From JAICJC01 sp963757605 (GTDB lineage: Bacteria > Actinomycetota > Thermoleophilia > Gaiellales > JAICJC01): a stretch of DNA of 64,000 nucleotides. The DNA is taken from assembly GCA_963757605.1 (NCBI GenBank), contig CAVWSF010000005.1, forward strand, positions 620,001 through 684,000, given 5' to 3'. The position numbers and the translations under genes were made by a program. The notes below the pieces were generated by a model, which was not told where the DNA came from, ran no database searches, and saw only the letters and a list, made by a program, of their open reading frames with translations. This document shows positions 44,800-53,329 of the stretch, piece after piece (the first letter of the stretch is position 1; the number at the start of each line of letters is the position of its first letter).

Positions 44800-45108
44800 C
44801 CCGAGCCACTCGTGCGCCCAGTGCTCGACCCCGTCGATGATCTGCTCCAGGTCGCGCCCCTTCGCCGAGAGCTCGTAGGCCACCTCGACCGGCGGCCCCG
44901 TGCTCACCCGCCGGATCACGACGCCCTCGGCCTCCAGCTCGCGCAGGCGCTGGGAGAGCGCCCGGTCTGAGATCTGGGGGATCGCGCGGCGAAGCTCGGT
45001 GAACCGGCGCGGGCCGGGCAGGAGGGCACGCGCGATCGTGCCGCACCAGCGCCGGCCGATCAGCTCGACCGCCTGCTGGAACTGGAGGCAGAAGTCCTCG
45101 CCGCTCAC
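44761..45108 (-). CDS. HxlR family transcriptional regulator
   Basis: 115-residue winged-helix regulator, typical of thiol or quinone sensors. QFQQAVELIGRRWCGTIARAL includes the conserved WxxxI region and a Cys close to the N-terminus (two Cys: CLQFQQ and RRWCG) that could be redox-active as in MhqR/YodB. HTH: RFTELRRAIPQISDRALSQRLRELEA. GTG 45108 overlaps the hydrolase stop. Third gene of a glyoxalase-esterase-HxlR operon, the same set found in Bacillus mhq quinone-detoxification loci. Confidence 0.9.
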   Translation of the reverse strand: MSGEDFCLQFQQAVELIGRRWCGTIARALLPGPRRFTELRRAIPQISDRALSQRLRELEAEGVVIRRVSTGPPVEVAYELSAKGRDLEQIIDGVEHWAHEWLGSSPHHTYERAHP

Positions 45109-45773
45109 TGCGCCTCCCCGACGGCGGCGCGGTCGACCGCGTCTCGTACCCAGCCCTCGAGCTCCGTGAGGTAGCGCGGGTCGATCGTGTGGGGGATGGG
45201 CGACTCGCGGTAGAGCACGTCCGCGCCGGCCTCCTCGAGGATCGCGCGCGCCCGGCGCCCGAACTCGACCGAGATGACCGGGTCGAGCGTGCCATGGCCG
45301 ATCGCGACGGGCGGGAGCGGCGGGCCCAGGTCGGGCTCGAACCCGTCCACGACGGGGATGAACCCGGACAGCGCGAGGATCCCAGCCGGCCGCGGCCGCC
45401 GCGGCCCCAAGCCGAGCGAGTGCGCCATCACGGCTCCCTGCGAGAAGCCGCCGAGCACCGTCCGCTCGGGGCCCACCCCGGTCTCCTCGGCCAGCTCCTC
45501 GAGCCAGCGCGATGCTCGCGCATACGTCGGGCCGAACGTGGCGGGGTCCGGGAAGCCAACCTGATGGACGACGTACCAGTGCGCCCCGCCCGGCGGGAGC
45601 GAGAGCGGCCCCCGCGGCGTGACGCCGACCAGCCGCCGCTCGGGGTCGAGCATGTCGAGCAGCGGGAAGAGGTCGTGCTCGTCGGCCCCGCGCCCGTGGA
45701 AGAGCACGAGCGCCCCCTCCGCCCGGCCGGCAGCCGGGCGGACGAGGTGCTCGAGGCCTGAGGTGCCGCTCAC
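45105..45773 (-). CDS. Alpha/beta hydrolase (MhqD/YpfH-like carboxylesterase)
   Basis: 222 residues. LVLFHGRGADEHDLFPL (oxyanion region), nucleophile elbow VLGGFSQGAVMAHSLGL, Asp in GHGTLDPVI and His in YRESPIPHTIDP complete the triad. Members paired with glyoxalase-type dioxygenases and an HxlR regulator act in quinone or catechol degradation. GTG at 45773 overlaps the dioxygenase stop. Confidence 0.88.
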   Translation of the reverse strand: MSGTSGLEHLVRPAAGRAEGALVLFHGRGADEHDLFPLLDMLDPERRLVGVTPRGPLSLPPGGAHWYVVHQVGFPDPATFGPTYARASRWLEELAEETGVGPERTVLGGFSQGAVMAHSLGLGPRRPRPAGILALSGFIPVVDGFEPDLGPPLPPVAIGHGTLDPVISVEFGRRARAILEEAGADVLYRESPIPHTIDPRYLTELEGWVRDAVDRAAVGEAQ

Positions 45774-46693
45774 CTGACGGCCCAGTCGGCGCGCGGGTTG
45801 GGAAGCGGCGTCACGACCTTCTCGACCTGCTCGCGCAGGTGCTCGTAGTTCGGCGGGAGCGCCAGCCGCTCGCCGAGGTGCTCGATGTCCTCGTCGGTCG
45901 CGAAGCCCGGGCCGATGGTCGCGATCTCGAAGAGCACGCCGCTCGGCTCGCGGAAGTAGATCGACTTGAAGTAGTAGCGGTCGATGACGTCGGTCGGCCT
46001 TCCGCCGCCCTCGGCCACCCGATCCCGCCACGCCACGTGCTCCTCGGAGAGCGACGACCAGGCGACGTGATGGACGGTGCCGGCGCCCGGCCAGCCCGTG
46101 CCGGCGATCTCGTCGTAGGCGTAGAACGCTCCGCGCCGGTCGCCGCGCACCTCGAACTCCGACTCGCCGTCGGGCGCGAACCCGAGCGTGTCGGCGAGGA
46201 ACGCGCGGCTCGCATCGGCGTCCCCCGTGTAGGCGCGAACCCCGTCGAAGCCCTGGATCGCGACCTCGGCCGGGATCTCCGGATGCACGGCGACGAGCGG
46301 CTCGTCCCCGGTCTCGACGAGCCGGATCTCGAGGCCGAGCCCCTCGGGGTCGGCGAACGTGAGCCGGTCGCCGTCGCGGGTCGCCTCGACGCCCGCGCCG
46401 GAGAGGCGCGCCTGCCAGAAGTCGACGGCCTCGGCCGACCCGACGCGCCAGACGACGGTGTGCACCATCCCTCTCCCCGCGCGGCCGCGGCGGGCGCCCG
46501 GGTACTCGAAGAAGGTGATGTCCGACCCGGCGCTTCCGGCCTCGTCGGCGTAGAACAGGTGATAGACGGTGGGGTCGTCCTGGTTCACGGACTTCTTCAC
46601 CAGGCGCAGCCCCAGGACGCGCGTGTAGAAGTCGACGTTCCCGGGCGCGTCGCCGGTGATCGCCGTGATGTGATGGATGCCCTCCAGCTTCAT
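45770..46693 (-). CDS. Ring-cleaving dioxygenase, glyoxalase/VOC family (MhqO-like)
   Basis: 307 residues with two VOC repeats. N-terminal GIHHITAITGDAPGNVDFYT carries the metal His; a second His in MVHTVVWRV; the second repeat has GTVHHVAWSSLSEEHVAWRD and a C-terminal YFREPSGVLFEIATIGPGF with metal Glu. The C-terminal LPPNYEHLREQVEKVV is typical of MhqO/YkcA. ATG at 46693 follows a GGAGG. First gene of the dioxygenase-esterase-HxlR operon. Confidence 0.9.
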   Translation of the reverse strand: MKLEGIHHITAITGDAPGNVDFYTRVLGLRLVKKSVNQDDPTVYHLFYADEAGSAGSDITFFEYPGARRGRAGRGMVHTVVWRVGSAEAVDFWQARLSGAGVEATRDGDRLTFADPEGLGLEIRLVETGDEPLVAVHPEIPAEVAIQGFDGVRAYTGDADASRAFLADTLGFAPDGESEFEVRGDRRGAFYAYDEIAGTGWPGAGTVHHVAWSSLSEEHVAWRDRVAEGGGRPTDVIDRYYFKSIYFREPSGVLFEIATIGPGFATDEDIEHLGERLALPPNYEHLREQVEKVVTPLPNPRADWAVR

Positions 46694-46715
46694 GGTGCAG
46701 GTTCCTCCGCTTCGC

Positions 46716-46723
46716 GTAGCTAC
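46716..46723. promoter_or_regulatory. GTAGCTAC palindrome before the dioxygenase operon
   Basis: An 8-bp perfect palindrome 22 bases upstream of the dioxygenase ATG, in a short AT-richer patch (TACTTCGCTTTTGTTAG) between the divergent dioxygenase and Ppx genes. HxlR/MhqR-type operators have TAGC/GCTA-like half-sites, so autoregulation by the operon's HxlR protein is plausible. Confidence 0.4.
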
Positions 46724-46765
46724 TTCGCTTTTGTTAGTGGACGGCCGGAATCCTAGACTGCCTTC

Positions 46766-47674
46766 GTGATTCGCGTCGGCGCGGTCGACATGGGGACGAA
46801 CTCGACCCGCCTCCTGGTGGCGGACGTCGACGGCGCCGACCTCGCGGAGGTGGAGCGCCGGCTTCGGATCACGCGCCTCGGCGACCGGGTGGACGCCGAC
46901 GGCCGCCTCTCCGATGCCGGGATGGAGCGCGTCCACGCCGTGCTCGAGGGCTACGCGGTGCGGGCCCGCGGGCTCGGCACCGAGCGCGTGCTGGCGACGG
47001 CTACGAGCGCCGTCCGCGACGCGGCCAACGGCGGCGAGTTCCTGGCCGACGTCCGCCGCCGGCACGGCTTCGAGACGCGCCTGCTCTCGGGGCGCGAGGA
47101 GGCCGAGCTGACCTACCGCGGCGTCACATCACGGCTTGCGGCCGGCCCGGGGACGCTCGTGTGCGACATCGGCGGCGGCTCGACGGAGCTCGTGCTCGGC
47201 GGGCCGGACGGCGTGGTCGACGCGACCAGCCTCGACGTCGGCTGCGTGCGGATGTCGGAGCGCTGCCTTCGCTCGGACCCGCCGACCGCGGCGGAGCTCG
47301 CTCAGCTGCGCGAGGCGGTGGCCGCGCTCGTGCCCAAGGAGATCACGAGCCGCACCTCCACGCTGGTCGGCGTCGCCGGCACCGTGACGACGCTCGCCAC
47401 CATCGACCTCGGCCTCGACCGGGAGATCCCCGAGGAGATCGACGGCCATCGGCTGACGGCGGCCACTGTCGAAGCGCTGCTTGGCCAGTTGGCGGCGGTC
47501 TCGCTCGCCGAGCGCCGCGAGGTGCGCGGCCTCATGCCAGAGCGTGCGCCGACGATCGTCGCCGGCGCGGCCATCGCCGTCGAGGTGCTGAGGGCGACCG
47601 GCGCGGGCCGGATGCTCGTGTCGGAGCGCGACATCCTGCACGGGGCGGCCCTGGCGGCCGCCGACGCCGCCTAG
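46766..47674 (+). CDS. ppx: Exopolyphosphatase/guanosine pentaphosphatase (Ppx/GppA)
   Basis: 302-residue ASKHA-fold phosphatase acting on polyphosphate or pppGpp. Motifs: VGAVDMGTNSTRLLVADVDG at the N-terminus, LATATSAVRDAANGGEFL, RLLSGREEAELTYRGV and the second phosphate loop LVCDIGGGSTELVLG; GVAGTVTTLATIDLG later. Short form without the C-terminal HD domain, as in actinobacterial Ppx1. GTG at 46766. Confidence 0.92.
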   Translation: MIRVGAVDMGTNSTRLLVADVDGADLAEVERRLRITRLGDRVDADGRLSDAGMERVHAVLEGYAVRARGLGTERVLATATSAVRDAANGGEFLADVRRRHGFETRLLSGREEAELTYRGVTSRLAAGPGTLVCDIGGGSTELVLGGPDGVVDATSLDVGCVRMSERCLRSDPPTAAELAQLREAVAALVPKEITSRTSTLVGVAGTVTTLATIDLGLDREIPEEIDGHRLTAATVEALLGQLAAVSLAERREVRGLMPERAPTIVAGAAIAVEVLRATGAGRMLVSERDILHGAALAAADAA

Positions 47675-47689
47675 CGGATAATGCCTCCG

Positions 47690-47773
47690 GCCCGGGTGGT
47701 GGAGCTGGTAGACACGGGGGACTTAAAATCCCCTTCCCCTCGGGGAGCGCGAGTTCGAGTCTCGCCCCGGGCA
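47690..47773 (+). tRNA. tRNA-Leu (TAA)
   Basis: 84-nt class II tRNA. Acceptor GCCCGGG/CCCGGGC with A73, D arm TGGAGCTGGTAGACA, anticodon stem GGGGA with loop CTTAAAA (anticodon TAA), a long variable arm (CCTTCCCCTCGGGGAGC) and T arm GCGAG-TTCGAGT-CTCGC. CCA not encoded. It begins 15 bases after the ppx stop. Confidence 0.95.
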
Positions 47774-47789
47774 TCCCGTTTCCCGCGGA

Positions 47790-48188
47790 TCACGACCACG
47801 GGTACTCGTCGTGCTGGGGAAGGTCGTCGAGGATCTGGTGCCACGGAGCCTTCGAGCCGACGAACATGTGCGCCGTCGGCTTGAGCGCCGGTTCGTCGAC
47901 GAGCGATCCATACGGAACCCGGACGTATTCGCCGTTGCGCGCGGTCCAGTAGACCAGCGAGAGGCACGCTCCGCAGCGCACCTCGTGCAGCGCGTCGGGA
48001 TCGCCGATCACCACCAGCGAGCCCGCGCCCTTCGTCACCCGAAGCTTCTCGCGCTCGATCTCGCCCCAGGGCAGGAACGCCGAGCCTGTCGTCGCACGGC
48101 AGTTCGAGCAGTGGCAGTTGAACGCGGCGAGGAACTCGTCCGAGACCTCGTACGCGACGGCGTTGCACCCGCAGCGACCCCTCAGCAC
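47790..48188 (-). CDS. GFA family protein (second copy)
   Basis: 132 residues from GTG 48188. Cysteine pattern: RGRCGCNAVAYEV near the N-terminus, FNCHCSNCRATTGSAFLPWG, and EVRCGACLSLVYWTAR. A longer in-frame N-terminus exists but begins with unlikely codons. It is not close in sequence to the GFA protein at 8741-9166, and ends 16 bases from tRNA-Leu. Zinc-binding; substrate unknown. Confidence 0.82.
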   Translation of the reverse strand: MLRGRCGCNAVAYEVSDEFLAAFNCHCSNCRATTGSAFLPWGEIEREKLRVTKGAGSLVVIGDPDALHEVRCGACLSLVYWTARNGEYVRVPYGSLVDEPALKPTAHMFVGSKAPWHQILDDLPQHDEYPWS

Positions 48189-48348
48189 GGCACCACAGCA
48201 CCACTCTCGAACGTGCCGGCCACGCTGGTTTCGACTCACGCCCGCGCGGGTAGCTGTCGTCTGCCGTTGTCGGTACGGGCAGCGCAGCGGTTCCGTGTCA
48301 TCGGATGAGGCGTGTGGGGTCGCCGACGCCTCGCGGGGGAGGTGCACG

Positions 48349-48639
48349 ATGGATCGAGGGAAGCTTGATCGGCTTGTGACGGCCACCGAGGTCGGGCGCG
48401 TGATCGGTGTGAGCCCGGATCGCGTGCGTCAGCTCTCGCTGGGCGACGCCCGGTTTCCGGATCCCGTCGGGTTGATGGGCCAGGCGATGGTCTGGCGGTG
48501 GGACGACGTGGAAACGTGGGCGGCGGGTGCGGGCCGGACGCTCGCTCCGCCCAACCAGCGCATCTGGACGACGCCACGCACGAGCTACTCCCGCCACGGA
48601 CAGCAGCGGGCCGCTCGGCGGCGGGCGAATACGCGGTAG
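48349..48639 (+). CDS. Small HTH (AlpA/MerR-like) DNA-binding protein
   Basis: 96 residues. LVTATEVGRVIGVSPDRVRQLS is a MerR/excisionase-type helix-turn-helix, and the wing VWRWDDVETWAAGAGR matches prophage AlpA-like and actinobacterial single-domain regulators. A strong GGGGGAGG precedes the ATG. C-terminal third is Arg-rich. No integrase is nearby, so it is more likely a stand-alone regulator than an excisionase. Confidence 0.75.
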   Translation: MDRGKLDRLVTATEVGRVIGVSPDRVRQLSLGDARFPDPVGLMGQAMVWRWDDVETWAAGAGRTLAPPNQRIWTTPRTSYSRHGQQRAARRRANTR

Positions 48640-48744
48640 CGGGCGCTACGCCGAATCGGGGGTTCTCGGCTGCGGAAACGCCGCAGATCGAATACGTAGA
48701 AGGGGCGGTGGGCGCGGGCTTCGGCGAGGTCGAGCCAAGAAGGC

Positions 48745-49245
48745 ATGACCAACACCTCGCGCCTCCTCATCGCCCTTGCCATCCTGATCTCCGCCGGCCT
48801 CCTCGCCAGCCCGGCGTCCGCCGCGAAGGCCCCGCCGCGTAAGCAGCTCCTTCAGGCCGTGAACCATGCCCGTGCCGCCCATGGCGTCGGCGCCGTGCGC
48901 GGCTCGACGAGCCTGCGCGTGGTCGCGCTCGGCCACTCATCGGACATGCTCCACCGCGACTACTTCGCGCATACCAGCCCCACCGGCTCGACGATGAGCT
49001 ACCGCATCCAGCGCTCCGGTTTCATCAGCGGCTACTCGTGGACGGCCGGCGAGACGCTGGCCTGGGGCTGGGGTACGCGGTCCGGCGCGAAGGCGACCGT
49101 GAAGGCCTGGCTGAACAGTCCCGAGCACCGCGCGATCCTGCTCTCGCCCACCTATCGCTGGGTCGGCATCGGCCGCAACTGCGGCCGCTACCTCGGCCAC
49201 CCGGACGCCTGCGTCTGGACCGCCGACTTCGTCACCCGCTGGTAG
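48745..49245 (+). CDS. Secreted CAP-domain (SCP-like) protein
   Basis: 166 residues with a signal peptide (LLIALAILISAGLLASPASAA). CAP motifs: LLQAVNHARAAHGVGAV, HSSDMLHRDYFAHTSPTG (His), WTAGETLAWGWG (Glu) and VKAWLNSPEHRAILLSPTYR (His). Bacterial CAP proteins are extracellular and of uncertain activity. ATG at 48745 chosen for the complete signal peptide. Confidence 0.9.
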   Translation: MTNTSRLLIALAILISAGLLASPASAAKAPPRKQLLQAVNHARAAHGVGAVRGSTSLRVVALGHSSDMLHRDYFAHTSPTGSTMSYRIQRSGFISGYSWTAGETLAWGWGTRSGAKATVKAWLNSPEHRAILLSPTYRWVGIGRNCGRYLGHPDACVWTADFVTRW

Positions 49246-49248
49246 CGG

Positions 49249-49908
49249 CTACTCGCAGCCCAGCCCGTTGCCGTTGCCGTCCAGCCGGTACGAATCCGAG
49301 CCGGTCACGTGGACAGGCTTCTCGGAGGCCGGGATGTCGGCGCAGTCCAGATCGCCGGTGACGGGAAGGCACGGCGAGTACCCGGGCTCGCAGCTCCCGG
49401 CCGCGGCTCCGCCGCCGGATGCTCCTGCGGCCCCCGACGACACCGCGTCGTCGGGCTGAAGCCGGGTGCCCGGGCACGCCCCCCACAGCCCCCTGTGCGC
49501 CCGGCGAGCGGCAACCCCGAGCGTGAGAAGCCGGCCCGAGAACCGGCCCCGGTCGCCGCGGTAGAAGTACGGCGCGGCGGCGCCGCGGCGCACCATCTCG
49601 AGGTTCACGTTCAGCCGCCCGCGGTAGACGTAGCGCAGCAGGCGACCGTACCGGTCGACCTTGTCGAGCCCCGGGTCGCGCACCAGCCGCAGGCGCGACC
49701 CGACCGGTAGCAGGCGCTCGAGCGCGGCGCGCGCGTCTGTCGCATAGCACTCGTTCGACGAGAGCTCCGGGGTGTCGATCTGCAGGAAGCGGACGTATGC
49801 GCCCGTGCTGACGACGATCGTGTCGCCGTCGACGACCCGCCGAAGTGCCACGCTCGCCCCGCGCGGACGGCGGTGATGGCGGAGCTTCGCAGCCCGCGTC
49901 GTCGCCAC
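49249..49908 (-). CDS. Thermonuclease (SNase) with C-terminal Excalibur domain, N-terminus uncertain
   Basis: 219 residues as read from GTG 49908. SNase fold: LRRVVDGDTIVVSTGAYVRF, RFLQIDTPELSSNECYATDA, DKVDRYGRLLRYVY and NVNLEMVRRGAAAPYFY hold the Asp, Arg and Glu residues. The C-terminus CADIPASEKPVHV, DGNGNGLGCE is a calcium-binding Excalibur motif. Upstream the same frame encodes RFRLLPVAVLAAGCGATTT, a lipoprotein signal with lipobox Cys at 49971-49969, but no ATG/GTG/TTG precedes it after the TGA of the gene at 50050. The true start is lost or unusual. Confidence 0.82.
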   Translation of the reverse strand: MATTRAAKLRHHRRPRGASVALRRVVDGDTIVVSTGAYVRFLQIDTPELSSNECYATDARAALERLLPVGSRLRLVRDPGLDKVDRYGRLLRYVYRGRLNVNLEMVRRGAAAPYFYRGDRGRFSGRLLTLGVAARRAHRGLWGACPGTRLQPDDAVSSGAAGASGGGAAAGSCEPGYSPCLPVTGDLDCADIPASEKPVHVTGSDSYRLDGNGNGLGCE

Positions 49909-50049
49909 CGTCGCGTGCGTGACGGCGCTAGGCGTGCTCGGGCTGGTCGCGTGCGTCGTGGTCGCACCGCAGCCGGCGGCGAGGACCGCGACCGGCAGCA
50001 GGCGGAAGCGTGGATCGAGCGTTACGTCGAGCCCCGAGCCTGCACCCGC

Positions 50050-50262
50050 TCACCCCGCCGGTGATTCCGGGCCGTCCGCGGCGCTCTCGGCGTCGTCCGG
50101 CGGTTCGGCAGCGGGCGTGTCGGCCCCGTAGTCCGCCTCGAGCTCCTCGGACAGCTCGGGGGAGCCGGTGGTCGGCTGGAAATCGTCCGGCCCGTGGCCG
50201 GCACCCGCGATCTTCGACCGGCGGGCCATCAGGCGATCCATCACTTTGTCGATCCATGCCAT
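50050..50262 (-). CDS. Small acidic protein, unknown
   Basis: 70 residues: MAWIDKVMDRLMARRSKIAG then GPDDFQPTTGSPELSEELEA and an Asp/Glu/Pro/Ala-rich tail. ATG at 50262. Likely disordered C-terminal half. Its stop is directly followed, in the same frame, by the lipoprotein-like start of the nuclease gene. Function unknown. Confidence 0.55.
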   Translation of the reverse strand: MAWIDKVMDRLMARRSKIAGAGHGPDDFQPTTGSPELSEELEADYGADTPAAEPPDDAESAADGPESPAG

Positions 50263-50319
50263 GCCGGAGGCAGTCTACGCGAGCCGGTCCTCTCCCCCGG
50301 CCCCGGGCCCGCCCTCAGC

Positions 50320-50892
50320 TCACCGCGGGTCGTCGCGGTCGATGTTCCAGTGACGCGCCGCCGCCAGGAGCCAGCCGCCGTCCCCCGTCGTCGTCATCGA
50401 GAGGCGGCTGACCGCGCGCTGGCCGCCCTCGTGGTCGCCGTAGAGCACGTCGATCACCAGCCGCTCGCCGGCCGCGATCGCCGCCGCCGCCCGCGTGAAC
50501 TCCTCAGCCTGAGAGTCGCGGAAGACGCCTTGCCAGAAGCCCATGTCGCCCGACGGCACGTAGATGTCGCGTGTCAGGCGGTGGAACTCCTCGAGCGGCG
50601 GTGGCGGGCCGCCGCCCGGCTCCGGGTTGAGCGAGAAGCGCCAGCCGTGAAGGACGGCGATGCCCGAGCCCATGTTGCGCACCGACATCGCCAGATACAC
50701 GGCGTCCGGCGTGGCCTCGGCCGCGCCCCGGCCGCCGTCGACGCGCAGGAGCTGCCCGTCGACGAACCCGACCTTCTGCGGCGGGTCGTCGAGCCGCGAC
50801 GGCATGATCACGGGGCGCAATCCCGCCATGAGCGCGCGCTCCGCGACCCGGGCGGAGCGGTTGGACGACCTCACGGCCGAGAACGTCGCCAC
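50320..50892 (-). CDS. Putative membrane-anchored protein, start uncertain
   Basis: 190 residues from GTG 50892. Just upstream in frame lies WVTISSIATAGGTLVLAV, a likely membrane helix, without a standard start codon, so the real N-terminus is longer (possibly CTG near 50945). The soluble part (DAVYLAMSVRNMGSGIAVLHGW, RDIYVPSGDMGFWQGVF, LVIDVLYGDHEGGQRAVSRL) is beta-rich and resembles DUF-type proteins with a short N-terminal anchor. Function unknown. Confidence 0.62.
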   Translation of the reverse strand: MATFSAVRSSNRSARVAERALMAGLRPVIMPSRLDDPPQKVGFVDGQLLRVDGGRGAAEATPDAVYLAMSVRNMGSGIAVLHGWRFSLNPEPGGGPPPPLEEFHRLTRDIYVPSGDMGFWQGVFRDSQAEEFTRAAAAIAAGERLVIDVLYGDHEGGQRAVSRLSMTTTGDGGWLLAAARHWNIDRDDPR

Positions 50893-51008
50893 GGCCAGGA
50901 CGAGCGTGCCGCCCGCCGTCGCAATCGACGAGATGGTGACCCAGTCCGCCAGGCGGTTGAGTCTACCGCCGTGTGTGGCCCCCGGCGGCGCGGGGAATGG
51001 TGCGACCT

Positions 51009-51281
51009 ATGCCCCGGGTCAAACTGACAGCCGCAGGACGCGGAGTCGGGGCCTCCGACGAGGCCGATGCGTTCTCCCAGATGGTGTTCACCGAGATCAC
51101 CCACGTCGCCCCCGCGGCGCGTCCCGAGACCCGCGTCGGCGCCGACGACGCCGTCACCGTCAGCGTCGATCTCGACCGAAGCGACCAATCGGCGGTCGGC
51201 GAGGTCCTCGAGCGCCTCCTCCAGGGGATCCGCATCGGGAGCTCGCTCCTGGACGACGAGCCGGTTTCGGACGGGCCCTAA
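51009..51281 (+). CDS. Hypothetical small protein
   Basis: 90 residues: PRVKLTAAGRGVGASDEADA, then FSQMVFTEITHVAPAARPET and a C-terminal LDRSDQSAVGEVLERLLQGI. No family recognised. Two in-frame ATGs (50997, 51009); the later one keeps GGGGA at a workable distance. Divergent from the membrane-anchored gene at 50320-50892. Confidence 0.5.
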   Translation: MPRVKLTAAGRGVGASDEADAFSQMVFTEITHVAPAARPETRVGADDAVTVSVDLDRSDQSAVGEVLERLLQGIRIGSSLLDDEPVSDGP

Positions 51282-51355
51282 CCCCTGGCGCAGAGCGGCG
51301 CGAATCACCGCTTTGCTGTATGGATCGCTCCCCGTTCCGGGCGAATCTCCGGGGC

Positions 51356-53287
51356 ATGTCGGGCATCCCGAGATTTGCTGCTGCGTGGCGTCACCGACAC
51401 GGCAGCGACGGCGGAGTGGGCTTCGCGCTCCGCCTGCTTCTTGGCTTCATCGTGACGCTCGCCGTGATCGAGTTCGTGGGCTTCGCAGTCATCGACCGCA
51501 ACGCGCGCTCGAGCCAGATCGAGCAGTACGCGAAGGGCCAGGCGAGCGACGTGCGGATCTTCGAGTCGATCGGGCGCCGCAGCCTGACCGCGGACGACGC
51601 GCTTGCGCGGATCAGCGAGGTGCTGAAGGTCCTCGGGCAGCGACCCGGCACCAAGGAGGCGCTGGTCTTCAACGGGCGCGGAGTGATCGTCGCCTCGGGG
51701 GATCCCGCGGACGTGGGCACCCACGACACCGACCCGCGGATCCTGAGGGAGATCGACACCGGGCGTCCCTACGCGGGCCATGAGGGCGACCCCAGGCTCG
51801 ACCGGCGCGACTTCGAGTTCATCGCCCCGGTGGGGATCCACTCCGGCCGCTACGCCTACGAGCTCACCTATGACCACGCGACGCTCGACGCCGCGCTGGC
51901 GGAGATCCGGCGCGCGCTGCTCCTCGTCTCCGGCGGCGGCGTCGTGGTCGGGGCGGTGCTGTTCTACCTCCTCGGCGGCCGTACGATCATCCGCAGCCAC
52001 CGCAAGGCGCTGGCACGGGCGACCCGCGACGGGATGACCGATCTACCGAACCAGCGCGCGTTCTATGACGAGCTCCCCGACGCGATCACCTCGGCGCTGC
52101 GCTATGACGAGCCGCTCGCGCTCGCCGTGCTCGACATCGACGACTTCAAGTACCTGAACGACCGCTACGGGCATCCGCACGGCGACGCGGTGATCGCCCG
52201 CGTCGCAGCGGTGCTGCGCGACCGCCGGCCGAGCGACCGCGCTTACCGCGTCGGCGGCGACGAGTTCGCGGCCATCCTGCCCCACACCGACCGCGACGGC
52301 GTCCAGGCGCTCACCCGCCGGCTGGTGCGCCGGTTCGATGACGCCGGCGTCAAGGTGAGCGTCGGTCTCGCCTCGCTGCGGCGGGGGCACTCCACCGCCG
52401 ACACGATGCGCGCCGAGGCCGATGCCGCGCTCTACGAGGCGAAGCGCCGGGGCGGCGACCAGGTCGTCCACTACGACGAGATCCGCGAGACCATCGCCGT
52501 GACGACTGCGGACACGAAGGCGGCCGTGCGCAGCCTCCTGGTCGAGCACGGGATCGACGTGCATTTCCAGCCGATCTGGAACCTCACGACCTGCGACCTC
52601 CTCGGCGTCGAGGCGCTCGCCCGGCCGCACGCGAAGTACGGCCTGGCGGGACCTCACGAGGCGTTCGACGTCGCCGAGCAGCTCGGCCGCACGCACGACC
52701 TCGACGAGCTGTGCGCCACGGCCGCGCTCGGGCAGTCCGACCGGCTTCCGCACGGGGCGGCGCTCTTCGTGAACGTCTGCCCGCAGACGCTCGACCTGGA
52801 TGCCGAGGAGAACGACTGGTTCCTGGCCGCGGTCGAGAGCGCGGGACTGACTCCGGATCAGGTCGTGGTCGAGGTGACGGAGCGGTTCGGCGGGCGGGCC
52901 GCGTCGGTCGTCAAGTGCCTGCGGACGATGAAAGCGCAGGGGTTCCGGATCGCGCTCGACGACGTCGGCACCGGGAACTCCGGCCTCGCCATGTTGCGAG
53001 ACGTCGGCGCCGACTTCCTGAAGATCGACCGCGCCATCGTCGCCGCCTCGGCGACCGAGCCGGCCGCCCGCGCCGTCCTCCTGGCGATGGCGACGTTCGC
53101 CAACCGCACCGGCGCCGTCGTGATCGCCGAGGGCATCGAGGATGTCGAGACGCTCGAGTACCTGCGGAACCTCGATCGCAACGAGCTCTCCGAGACCCTG
53201 ATCCAGGCAGGCCAGGGCTACCAGCTCGGGCGGCCGTCGCCGCTCATGCCACCGGGCAAGCTCGGCGACGTCCCCCGCGCGGCGTAG
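51356..53287 (+). CDS. GGDEF-EAL c-di-GMP protein with membrane sensor
   Basis: 643 residues. Two membrane helices (FALRLLLGFIVTLAVIEFVG and LLLVSGGGVVVGAVLFYLLG) bracket an extracytoplasmic sensor (about residues 45-180). GGDEF domain: MTDLPNQRAFYDEL, DIDDFKYLNDRYGH and intact RVGGDEF, with an inhibitory RxxD site (RPSD) five residues before it. EAL domain: GVEALARPHA, FVNVCPQTL, EVTERFG, ALDDVGTGNSG, DFLKIDRAI, IAEGIED and QGYQLGRP, so the catalytic set looks complete. It may make and degrade c-di-GMP. ATG 51356 follows GGGGC; ATG 51320 also possible. Confidence 0.92.
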   Translation: MSGIPRFAAAWRHRHGSDGGVGFALRLLLGFIVTLAVIEFVGFAVIDRNARSSQIEQYAKGQASDVRIFESIGRRSLTADDALARISEVLKVLGQRPGTKEALVFNGRGVIVASGDPADVGTHDTDPRILREIDTGRPYAGHEGDPRLDRRDFEFIAPVGIHSGRYAYELTYDHATLDAALAEIRRALLLVSGGGVVVGAVLFYLLGGRTIIRSHRKALARATRDGMTDLPNQRAFYDELPDAITSALRYDEPLALAVLDIDDFKYLNDRYGHPHGDAVIARVAAVLRDRRPSDRAYRVGGDEFAAILPHTDRDGVQALTRRLVRRFDDAGVKVSVGLASLRRGHSTADTMRAEADAALYEAKRRGGDQVVHYDEIRETIAVTTADTKAAVRSLLVEHGIDVHFQPIWNLTTCDLLGVEALARPHAKYGLAGPHEAFDVAEQLGRTHDLDELCATAALGQSDRLPHGAALFVNVCPQTLDLDAEENDWFLAAVESAGLTPDQVVVEVTERFGGRAASVVKCLRTMKAQGFRIALDDVGTGNSGLAMLRDVGADFLKIDRAIVAASATEPAARAVLLAMATFANRTGAVVIAEGIEDVETLEYLRNLDRNELSETLIQAGQGYQLGRPSPLMPPGKLGDVPRAA

Positions 53288-53329
53288 CCGGACCTTCGAA
53301 CCCGGGCTGGCCGGTATGCTCGTGCCGTC

